From Caldisericota bacterium (GTDB lineage Bacteria; Caldisericota; Caldisericia; Cryosericales; Cryosericaceae): DNA of 7,268 nucleotides. Under the pieces are notes generated by a model that ran no database searches, was not told where the DNA came from, and saw nothing but the letters and a program-made list of their open reading frames with translations. The stretch lies in contig JAPLGH010000162.1 in NCBI GenBank assembly GCA_026390285.1, positions 1 through 7,268 of the forward strand, given 5' to 3'. Position 1 is the stretch's first letter. Each line of letters begins with the position of its first letter. This document shows, piece after piece, positions 1 through 5,274 of this stretch. Position numbers and translations under genes: made by a program.

Positions 1-1
1 C

Positions 2-169
2 TCCGTCGCTGCGATGGTCTCGGAGCGGCTGGTTGGGTTCCAGGAGCGCCGGGCCGCCTTTGCCGCCGATCCGGAGTCAGTTGACCGTATTCTGGCAGGA
101 GGCCGTGAGAAGGCATCGCTGGTCGCTGCTGAAACGGTGCGCACGGTCAGGGAGGTCATGGGGATCTGA
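2..169 (+). CDS. trpS: Tryptophanyl-tRNA synthetase, C-terminal end (partial)
   Basis: The window opens inside a reading frame whose last 55 residues are visible before TGA at 167-169. They include ERLVGFQERRAAF, then DPESVDRILAGGREKA and AAETVRTVREVMGI. This is the usual end of bacterial TrpS: a helix, then D-x-x-x-V-D-x-I-L-x-x-G-x-x-K-A, then a final helix ending in G-[LI]. TrpS charges tRNA-Trp in the cytoplasm. The catalytic Rossmann fold with HIGH and KMSKS motifs lies upstream of the window, so the call rests on the tail alone. scpA starts 2 nt after the stop, which suggests co-transcription, and trpS next to scpAB is a known arrangement in several phyla. Confidence 0.82.
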   Translation, partial: SVAAMVSERLVGFQERRAAFAADPESVDRILAGGREKASLVAAETVRTVREVMGI

Positions 170-171
170 AC

Positions 172-864
172 GTGGCGGGCCTGACGGATTCTGTGAACAA
201 CCTGAGGCTCCTGGGGCGGGCGGGGCGGGCCGACGTCGCCGACATCCTCGTGGAGCGCTTGGTGGACTACTGCAGCATGACCATACGGCGCGACGCCGGG
301 GTCGAGGAGCATGCCGAGCTCGTCTACATGCTGGCCGACCTTCTCAAGCTGAAGAGCGAGTTTGTCCTCTTCGGGCATGCGGCCTCGCAGGAGAAGTCCC
401 TGCTTGAAGGGATCAGAGCTCTGGATGAGGCGGGATTGTACGCCAGGCCCATCATCGAGGTCCTCCAGGAAGTAAACGCCGGCAGGGCTCCACTCAAGAG
501 GCCGAATGTACGCACGGCGGTGCCTCCAGGGGAGGAGCAGACGGGTGACGAGGTGTCGGACGCTTTGCTCGAGGCACTTGCGCGCATCGTTGAGCGCATC
601 GCGGCACGCAAGCCCGTGACGAGCGAGAACCGGCGACCGGTCTATCTGAGCCTTCAGCAGGTCATGCGGGAGCTTCGGGCACTGCTCCAGGAGAGAGGAA
701 CGATGCTGTTCGAGGACATTTTTGACTCATCCGACTCCAGGGAGCGTGTGGTATTGAGCTTTCTGGCGATTCTCATCCTGACCAAGATGGGGGTCCTCCA
801 CATTGCTCAACAGAGCCGGTTCGAGGGTATTGCCGTCGCATACGTGGGGAAGGCAGATGACTGA
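172..864 (+). CDS. scpA: Segregation and condensation protein A (kleisin), divergent
   Basis: This 230-residue protein has the two-ended layout of ScpA, the kleisin that bridges SMC head domains in the bacterial condensin. The N-terminal helical part (residues about 10-66) ends in AELVYMLADLLKLKSEFVL, matching the ScpA pattern A-x-x-Y-L-x-x-A-A-x-L-x-x-x-K-S. The linker at about 105-150 is charged and low in structure. The C-terminal winged helix (about 155-225) contains RERVVLSFLAILILTKMGVLHIAQQSRFEGI, shown here in pieces: RERVVLSFLAIL, then TKMGVL, then QQSRFEGI, the usual SMC-head-binding end. GTG at 172 is the only reasonable start: the frame has stops upstream inside trpS, and gggg at 160-163 gives a modest ribosome site. 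The canonical N-terminal F-E-G-P-L-D-L-L-L motif is not seen, so the protein is shorter at that end than usual. It overlaps scpB by 8 nt, which supports the call. Confidence 0.85.
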   Translation: MAGLTDSVNNLRLLGRAGRADVADILVERLVDYCSMTIRRDAGVEEHAELVYMLADLLKLKSEFVLFGHAASQEKSLLEGIRALDEAGLYARPIIEVLQEVNAGRAPLKRPNVRTAVPPGEEQTGDEVSDALLEALARIVERIAARKPVTSENRRPVYLSLQQVMRELRALLQERGTMLFEDIFDSSDSRERVVLSFLAILILTKMGVLHIAQQSRFEGIAVAYVGKADD

Positions 865-1402
865 ACGCGCAGAGAGTCAGGAATTCATTACAGGGCTTGA
901 GCTTCAGGCAGCGAAGCAGCGACTCGAGGCCATCCTGTTTGCGGCCGTGGGGCCTGTTGGCGTCCGGTATCTGGCACGCCGCGCGGGACAGAGCTACCAG
1001 GCCACCCGGCATCTTCTGGAGAGTCTCCAGGCCGACTATGCGAATCGAGGCGTCCGTCTCGTCCAGGACGGCCACAAGTTCTGCTTCTCGGTTCCGGACA
1101 AGCTCACGCCCGAGCTACCTCAGCCCAGGCCCAAGGTCGGCCTCTCCAGGCAGGCCATGGAGGTTCTGGCGCTCATTATCACCAAGGGGGCGCTGACGCG
1201 CAAGGAGATTCTCCAGCTCCGTGGAGTCACCAGCGACAAGGCTCTGGTATCACTCCTCGAACGCAAGCTCCTGACGACGAAACGGGATTATCTCAAAAAG
1301 GTTCTCGTCTACGACCTCTCGGAGGAACTGCTTGAGCGATGGGGCTTTACGTCGCGCGACGAACTGCTCCAGGAGATCGAATCACGACGCCGAGGCCTGT
1401 AG
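857..1402 (+). CDS. scpB: Segregation and condensation protein B
   Basis: This 181-residue protein is the tandem winged-helix partner of ScpA in the SMC-ScpAB complex. The first winged helix starts with QRLEAILFAAVGPVGVRYLA (family pattern L-E-A-x-L-F-x-x-x-x-P-V), and a strand with GVRLVQDGHKFCFSV follows at about 65-80. The second starts with LSRQAMEVLALIITKGALTR, followed by KEILQLRGVTSDKALVSLLE, matching L-S-x-x-x-x-E-x-L-A-I-I-A and I-R-G-V of ScpB. The C-terminus LSEELLERWGFTSRDEL fits the family's F-L-x-x-F-G-L. ATG at 857 was chosen over an upstream in-frame ATG at 803 because it follows gggg-aagg directly, overlaps scpA by only 8 nt, and gives the normal N-terminal length. Its last 21 bp lie antisense to the end of the ABC-F gene. 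Confidence 0.9.
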   Translation: MTERAESQEFITGLELQAAKQRLEAILFAAVGPVGVRYLARRAGQSYQATRHLLESLQADYANRGVRLVQDGHKFCFSVPDKLTPELPQPRPKVGLSRQAMEVLALIITKGALTRKEILQLRGVTSDKALVSLLERKLLTTKRDYLKKVLVYDLSEELLERWGFTSRDELLQEIESRRRGL

Positions 1403-3280
1403 GAACCGTTCTTCGGCTATTGCCAGCTCCTCGAACAACTCGTCCCGTCGTACCTGCAGCTCGTGGATGTGCACCGAGAGCGATGTGATATCGGCTCCCT
1501 GCATGGCAGGTCCTTTTTCCTGCAGCCTCTTCGTGAGGTCGAACTGTTCCTGCTCGATGTCGCCGATCTGACGCTCCAGCAGCCGCACACGGGCTTCAAG
1601 GGCTACGAGCCGGTTGTGTGAGGTCCGCGTGGATATGGCGTTGTCCTGGACGTTCGCACGATGGGACTGTGGTGTCCGAACGGCACGGTCGCTGAACAGT
1701 TCCTGCCGGTTGGCCGAGTAATTTCCCTCCAGCACCGACACCTTGCTGCGCTCGATGAAAACGATGCGGTCGGCGACCGCGTCAATGAATGTACGATCAT
1801 GCGACACGAACAGTACTGTTCCCTCGAACGCCCGGAGCGTCGCTGCGAGAGATTCTCGTGTCTGGATGTCCAGGAAGTTCGTCGGCTCATCCAGGATGAT
1901 CATGTTGGCAGTCTCCGTGGAAAGCAGTGCCAGAAGCAGGCGCTGCTTTTCCCCACTGCTCATCGCCCCGGTCTGCTGGTCCATCTGGTCGGCTGAGAAG
2001 CCGAAGCTGCCCAGCAGTCCTTTGACCTCTGAGATGATCATCTGCGGACGGTGGGAAGCAATCCACTCCATGGCAGTCTCCTTCTCGAAGAGCGTGTAGT
2101 TCTGAGGGAAGAAGGAGTATCGTACACTCGGTCCCCAATAGATGTCACCGGACTCGGGAACGATCTGTCCCATCGCGATGCCCAGCAGTGTCGATTTCCC
2201 AGCCCCGTTGCGGCCAAGGATAGCCACATGCTGGCGAGACAGGATGGTGACATTTGCTTTGCTGAGAATCGCGCGGTCACCGTACGACTTGCCGACGTGT
2301 TCGAGGCGCAGCGCGATCTCTCCGCTCTCTCCCGTGTTGTGCAGGCGCACGTGAACACGTTTGCGGGTTGAGACCGGCTCACTCTGGACTTTTGCCTTGA
2401 GACGTTCCATGGCCTTCTCGCGCGAGGCAGCCTGACTTGCTCGCGTCCCATACCGGTACTTTTCCACGTACTGGCGCATGCGTTCGATCTCTCGTTTGAG
2501 TTCAGCATCGTGCTGGGCGCGGTCGGCTGCTTCAGCGTCCCTGACGCGGACGTAGTCGGTATACCCGCCGCCGAACAGGCGCAGGGTGCCATTTTCGATA
2601 ACCAGAAGCTTGTTGCAGACCTGGTCCAGAAACCAGACGTCGTGCGAAGCCACCAGGACTGTGGCCTGCAGCCCCTTGAGCTGGCGCTCGAGCCACTGTA
2701 CGCCAGGGATGTCCAGATAGTTGGTGGGCTCATCCAGCAGCCAGATGTCTTGGGCATCACTGACCAATCGAGACAGACGCAACCGCGAGATCTCTCCCGC
2801 ACTCATCGTGCCTGCAAGGCGGTCCAGGTCCTCTGAGGCGAATCCGAGGCTGGACAGTGCCTTGTTCATGTTGACGATGTAGTCGTAGCCCCCTTGCGCC
2901 TCGAACTGCTCGGTCTGGCGGGCGAGCTCGGCAAGGTAGTCGTCTGTTTCGGCAGCGGTGGAAAGAAGGCGTTCCAGCTCGCGGATACGCGCGTCCTGAG
3001 CGCGGAGGTGCTCGAAAGGCTCAGCAACAATCTGGCGCGCGGTGCGCTCCGGATCCACAGGAACAGTGTCGATGAAGCAGAAGCTGTCCCCGCCGGTGAC
3101 CTGGATCGATCCGCCGTATTCATCATCGGTTCCGGCAAGGATGCGAAGGAGCGTCGTCTTGCCGCTTCCGTTGGGGCCGACGATGCCGACCTTGTCTCCT
3201 GCACCGATTGCACAGTGCATACACCGGAACAGGAGGCGGTCGCCGTACATCTTTTCAAGGGTTTCCAGTATGAGCGGCAT
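1382..3280 (-). CDS. ABC-F family ATPase (ribosome-associated, Uup/YdiF-like layout)
   Basis: This 632-residue protein has two ATP-binding cassettes and no membrane segment, which defines ABC-F proteins that act in the ribosomal E site. Cassette 1 has Walker A GPNGSGKT (35-42), signature MSAGE (159-163), Walker B LLDEP with catalytic E184, and switch H213. A charged helical linker at about 243-310 (RMRQYVEKYRYGTRASQAAS) corresponds to the P-site tRNA interaction motif. Cassette 2 has GRNGAGKS (356-363), MSSGE (440-444), LDEP with E465, and H494. Residues about 553-632 form a predicted coiled coil, as in Uup, YfmR and YdiF. The start MPLILETLEKMYGDRLLF fits the family; the upstream AGGA is about 13 nt away, so the ribosome site is weak. 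Both signatures keep the Ser and second Gly but differ from LSGGE. It could be a translation factor or an antibiotic-protection protein; sequence alone does not decide. Confidence 0.92.
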   Translation of the reverse strand: MPLILETLEKMYGDRLLFRCMHCAIGAGDKVGIVGPNGSGKTTLLRILAGTDDEYGGSIQVTGGDSFCFIDTVPVDPERTARQIVAEPFEHLRAQDARIRELERLLSTAAETDDYLAELARQTEQFEAQGGYDYIVNMNKALSSLGFASEDLDRLAGTMSAGEISRLRLSRLVSDAQDIWLLDEPTNYLDIPGVQWLERQLKGLQATVLVASHDVWFLDQVCNKLLVIENGTLRLFGGGYTDYVRVRDAEAADRAQHDAELKREIERMRQYVEKYRYGTRASQAASREKAMERLKAKVQSEPVSTRKRVHVRLHNTGESGEIALRLEHVGKSYGDRAILSKANVTILSRQHVAILGRNGAGKSTLLGIAMGQIVPESGDIYWGPSVRYSFFPQNYTLFEKETAMEWIASHRPQMIISEVKGLLGSFGFSADQMDQQTGAMSSGEKQRLLLALLSTETANMIILDEPTNFLDIQTRESLAATLRAFEGTVLFVSHDRTFIDAVADRIVFIERSKVSVLEGNYSANRQELFSDRAVRTPQSHRANVQDNAISTRTSHNRLVALEARVRLLERQIGDIEQEQFDLTKRLQEKGPAMQGADITSLSVHIHELQVRRDELFEELAIAEERFLQASAS

Positions 3281-3321
3281 ATTGTCGGGGACATCCTATG
3301 AGTTTACAGATTGCTCGTTTG

Positions 3322-3337
3322 GCGTATCATGATGCGC
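3322..3337. promoter_or_regulatory. 16-bp dyad, possible operator or leader hairpin
   Basis: GCGTATCATGATGCGC is an inverted repeat with 7 of 8 base pairs matching and a perfect ATCATGAT core. It lies about 20-35 nt downstream of the predicted ABC-F transcription start, where a dimeric repressor could block elongation. On the other strand it lies just upstream of the possible GNAT promoter. No regulator gene is visible in the window. Confidence 0.3.
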
Positions 3338-3360
3338 GGCACCCAGCGAGTCTCGAAAGT

Positions 3361-3366
3361 TATTAT
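3361..3366 (+). promoter_or_regulatory. Possible -10 for the GNAT-like gene
   Basis: TATTAT on the plus strand overlaps the minus-strand TATAAT, because TATTATA is nearly symmetric. A start near 3373 would give a leader of about 60 nt before ATG 3435. There is no good -35 and no TG extension on this strand, so the call is weak. Confidence 0.3.
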
Positions 3367-3370
3367 AGCA
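3362..3370 (-). promoter_or_regulatory. Extended -10 promoter for the ABC-F gene
   Basis: Read on the minus strand this is TGCTATAAT, a perfect extended -10 (TG-n-TATAAT). At 17-nt spacing the -35 is poor (GTAGGT), which extended -10 promoters tolerate. Transcription would start near 3355, leaving a leader of about 75 nt before the ATG at 3280. The site sits in the only intergenic gap available to this gene. Confidence 0.55.
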
Positions 3371-3425
3371 GCGAAACTGCAGCTACCTACTGGAACACCA
3401 GCACTTCTATCACAGACAGTAGCCT

Positions 3426-3430
3426 GGAGG
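3426..3430 (+). promoter_or_regulatory. Strong ribosome binding site of the GNAT-like gene
   Basis: GGAGG lies 4 nt before ATG 3435, fixing that start over an upstream out-of-frame ATG. Confidence 0.75.
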
Positions 3431-3434
3431 GATC

Positions 3435-4772
3435 ATGAAAACGACAGTAACACTCGAGCGACTCATCTCCCAACCAGTCTCATTGGTTGGGTCCTTCCCG
3501 CTGGCAGCCGACAAGCTGAAGAGATTCGTCAGCGTAGGATGGAGCATCCCGTTCTATAACGCTCATGAGTCTCGCAAGGTCATGCCCATCCTGGCTTCGG
3601 AGATGAACGACCTGAACCCCGACCGTAACTGGTGGAAAAAGAGATTCCCCGGTGCAAACCCGTTCTTTCATCACTGTTCCTTCGTGCAGTACTACGTTGC
3701 CCATGAGAACGGCAAGGCTGTCGGTCGCATTGCAGCATTCATCGACAGGTCCTACCGCGAGCCCGAGGTCAACGGCGCAATCGGATGGATCGGGCTGTTC
3801 GAGTCGTTCGACGACGACGACGTCGCGGCTGCGCTTCTCGGAGCGGCCACCGAGGATCTGGAGCAGGCTGGCGCGGTGAAAGTCATTGGCCCGGCACGGT
3901 TCAACGCGAACGGCGAGGACGGTCTTCTGGTCGACGGGTTCGACCAGCACCCTATGGTCATGGAACCGTACCAGCCCCCGTACTACAAGCGCTTTCTTGA
4001 GCAGTGGGGAGTCAAGGAAAACGACTGGTATGCCTTTCGCATGACGCGGGACAGTGCTACTCCGTACATGGATCGTCTGGCGCAGATGCGACAGCGCGGA
4101 CAGGACCTCGAACAACGGCTGGTGCGCCAGGGCGTGGCCGTCCGGTCCGTCAAGATCAGAGACTGGGCGGATGAAGTCGCCCGAATCAAGACGATCTACA
4201 ATGTTGCTTGGGACACCCGGGTCCACCCTCAGTTTGAACAGTTCTCCGAAGAAGAGTTCGACTATCTCGCAGCCGGGCTGAGGATGATTGCCATCGAAGA
4301 CCTGGTCTTTGTCGTGGAGGACCTGACAAAACCGGGTCATCCCGTCATCGGGATGGCGGTAACGCTGCCCGACCTCAATGAAGTCATCGAAGAGTATGAT
4401 CGGCTGCACGCGGGGTACACTCCCAGCGACCATATCTATGGGTTGTCGGACCTGCGGCGCGACCTTGGGATCTTCCGGCTACTGAGGAGTCGCGTCAGGC
4501 ATCGGAGCTTCCGGTATGCCCGTGTCTTTGTCCTTGGAACGATACGCAAGAAGAATGGTATCGACGCCCTGTTGTATGAGAGGACCTATCGGGCGGCCAT
4601 CAACATGGGAATTCAACTTGGATCAGGGTCGCAGATCGCCGACACCAATCCCGAAATCTCTGTTCCGCTGTCACATATGGGCAATGCCGACATAACATGG
4701 AGGATCTACCGTCATACGCGGGCTCGACAGCCTGGCGTCGGAATCCAGGACATACCGCGGCCATCGAAATAA
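3435..4772 (+). CDS. Double GNAT-fold N-acyltransferase, YghO-like family
   Basis: This 445-residue soluble protein resembles the YghO-like branch of the GNAT superfamily, often annotated only as N-acetyltransferase or hypothetical protein. The first GNAT half shows FFHHCSFVQYYVAHENGKAV then GRIAAFID (77-104), IGWIGLFESFDDDDVAAALL (116-135), and the family hallmark GPARFNANGEDGLLVDGFD (152-170) followed by MVMEPYQPPYYKRFLEQWG. The second half (about 245-426) includes NVAWD, FVVED..GHPVIGMAVTLPD and RVFVLGTIRKKNGIDALLY, ending in WRIYRH. Members use an acyl-CoA or similar donor and an amine acceptor, but the substrate here is not visible. As I recall, a bacterial ceramide synthase of Caulobacter has a related fold; applying that role here would be a guess. 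There is no signal peptide or membrane helix. It is monocistronic, divergent from the ABC-F gene and convergent with the tRNA cluster. Confidence 0.72.
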   Translation: MKTTVTLERLISQPVSLVGSFPLAADKLKRFVSVGWSIPFYNAHESRKVMPILASEMNDLNPDRNWWKKRFPGANPFFHHCSFVQYYVAHENGKAVGRIAAFIDRSYREPEVNGAIGWIGLFESFDDDDVAAALLGAATEDLEQAGAVKVIGPARFNANGEDGLLVDGFDQHPMVMEPYQPPYYKRFLEQWGVKENDWYAFRMTRDSATPYMDRLAQMRQRGQDLEQRLVRQGVAVRSVKIRDWADEVARIKTIYNVAWDTRVHPQFEQFSEEEFDYLAAGLRMIAIEDLVFVVEDLTKPGHPVIGMAVTLPDLNEVIEEYDRLHAGYTPSDHIYGLSDLRRDLGIFRLLRSRVRHRSFRYARVFVLGTIRKKNGIDALLYERTYRAAINMGIQLGSGSQIADTNPEISVPLSHMGNADITWRIYRHTRARQPGVGIQDIPRPSK

Positions 4773-4775
4773 CCG

Positions 4776-4862
4776 TGGTGCCGGGAGTGGGAATTGAACC
4801 CACACGGTGTTGCCACCGCGGGATTTTAAGTCCCGTGCGTCTGCCAGTTCCGCCATCCCGGC
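4776..4862 (-). tRNA. tRNA-Leu(TAA)
   Basis: On the minus strand a complete 87-nt type II tRNA is present, with encoded CCA at 4776-4778. The acceptor stem is a perfect 7 bp (GCCGGGA with TCCCGGC), with A73. The anticodon loop CTTAAAA gives TAA (complement of 4826-4828) on a 5-bp CGGGA/TCCCG stem. The long variable arm is CGGTG-GCAA-CACCG, and the T arm is GTGGG-TTCAATT-CCCAC. It reads UUA and, by wobble, UUG. It is the last gene of the cluster, and its CCA lies 3 nt from the stop codon of the convergent GNAT-like gene. Confidence 0.96.
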
Positions 4863-4883
4863 AGGGATGTCTGGATAAGAGAA

Positions 4884-4958
4884 TGGAGGCAGCACCCGGA
4901 TTCGAACCGGGGTATGAGGGTTTTGCAGACCCTTGCCTTACCACTTGGCTATGCCGCC
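4884..4958 (-). tRNA. tRNA-Cys(GCA)
   Basis: This is a complete 75-nt tRNA on the minus strand with encoded CCA (4884-4886). The acceptor stem GGCGGCA/TGCTGCC has one G-U pair. The discriminator is U73, the expected cysteine identity base. The anticodon loop CTGCAAA gives GCA (complement of 4924-4926). It begins 2 nt after the CCA of the tRNA-Gly remnant and ends 21 nt before tRNA-Leu, so all three would be processed from one transcript. Confidence 0.96.
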
Positions 4959-4960
4959 TC

Positions 4961-5036
4961 TGGAGCGGAAGACGGGATTTGAACCCGCGACACTCGGCTT
5001 GGGAAGCCGATGCTCTACCCCTGATGAGTATTCTAT
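4961..5036 (-). tRNA. tRNA-Gly(CCC) with destroyed 5' end, probable pseudogene
   Basis: From the D loop (AGGGGTA) to the 3' CCA (4961-4963) this is an ordinary tRNA-Gly. It has D-stem GAGC, anticodon stem TCGGC/GCCGA around TTCCCAA (anticodon CCC, complement of 5001-5003), T arm GCGGG-TTCAAAT-CCCGT, acceptor 3' strand CTTCCGC and U73. The 5' acceptor strand should be GCGGAAG, but the sequence there reads ATAGAATACTCATCA. The stem cannot form, and the G1-C72, C2-G71 and G3-C70 pairs used by bacterial glycyl-tRNA synthetase are gone. The same bases hold the -10 of a predicted promoter, whose transcript would start near 5022-5023 inside the D loop. A Gly(UCC) tRNA can also read GGG, so loss of Gly(CCC) is tolerable. 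Automatic scans may still score it as a low-quality tRNA. Confidence 0.75.
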
Positions 5037-5058
5037 ACGGCGCAGGGGCTTCTGTCAA
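5030..5058 (-). promoter_or_regulatory. Sigma70-type promoter of the tRNA cluster
   Basis: On the minus strand, TTGACA (complement of 5053-5058, perfect -35), exactly 17 nt, then TAGAAT (complement of 5030-5035, 5 of 6 to consensus). The expected start is near 5022-5023. The first five bases of the -35 hexamer, TTGAC, include the TGA stop codon of the duplicated yqeK tail, and the -10 lies where the tRNA-Gly acceptor strand should be. It would drive tRNA-Cys and tRNA-Leu. Confidence 0.65.
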
Positions 5059-5141
5059 GGCTGGTGAAGGCGCTGTAAGTCATCTGCGGCCAGACGTGCA
5101 AAAGCCGCCGCAGCGTCGACTATATGTCTGTCCACCGGCCG
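5053..5141 (-). pseudogene. Duplicated 3' end of yqeK (copy A)
   Basis: These 89 bp match the end of the intact yqeK (5268-5356) at 86 of 89 positions with no gaps. They encode PVDRHIVDAAAAFARL then AADDLQRLHQP and the stop. All three differences change an amino acid (Thr to Ile, Glu to Asp, Ser to Leu), as expected for a copy free of selection. The rest of the gene is absent. Its last bases supply the -35 of the tRNA promoter. Confidence 0.85.
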
Positions 5142-5181
5142 TGTAACAGGGGACAGCCGTAGTTGTTGTAACAGGGGACAG
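5142..5181. repeat. Two direct copies of TGTAACAGGGGACAG
   Basis: Identical 15-bp copies lie at 5142-5156 and 5167-5181, with 25 bp from start to start. The first directly abuts copy A of the yqeK tail. A hairpin CAGGCA-CCA-TGCCTG (5179-5193) overlaps the second. Similar GGGGACAG-type repeats are known near REP-associated transposases in many bacteria, but that link is inference here. Confidence 0.7.
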
Positions 5182-5211
5182 GCACCATGCCTGGAACAGC
5201 GTAGTAGCTGC

Positions 5212-5274
5212 GGGTACATTTCTGGCGAGTTGACAACCTGATGGTTCAGGTACATTCCCACGTGAGATGTCAAG
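5212..5274. mobile_element. Possible insertion-sequence end remnant (two diverged terminal-type repeats)
   Basis: Two copies of a pattern GGTACATT, 6-7 nt, GAG, then TGACAA or TGTCAA lie at about 5212-5235 and 5249-5273. Between them is the hairpin ACCTGA-TGGT-TCAGGT (5236-5251). Read on the minus strand the outer copy begins TGACATCTC at the yqeK stop codon. Tandem terminal repeats starting with TG are typical of IS21-like ends. No transposase is present, so at most this is a scar. Confidence 0.35.

Noticed and set aside
2038..2802. 254-codon minus-strand frame
   Set aside because: It is an out-of-frame shadow of the ABC-F gene; composition is Arg/Ser rich and matches no family.
2866..3294. 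Alternative upstream ATG at 3294 for the ABC-F region
   Set aside because: It is out of frame with the ABC motifs and gives a product without any domain.
3480..4433. 317-codon minus-strand frame
   Set aside because: It lies wholly antisense to the GNAT-like gene, has no recognisable domain, and arises from GC-rich codon bias.
4600..5058. 152-codon minus-strand frame through the tRNA cluster
   Set aside because: It crosses all three tRNA genes and has no protein-like features.
4697..5146. 149-codon plus-strand frame with GIEPTRCCHRGILSPVRLP and RRDLNPRHSAWEADALP
   Set aside because: It is the antisense of the three tRNA genes; these peptides are well-known artefacts of translating tRNA complements.
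5142..5181. Repeats considered as a CRISPR array
   Set aside because: Only two 15-bp copies, 10-bp gap, no cas genes.
5055..5273. 72-codon minus-strand frame ending in the yqeK tail copy
   Set aside because: Its first part is the insert and its end is the duplicated tail; it is better explained as a scar than as a gene.
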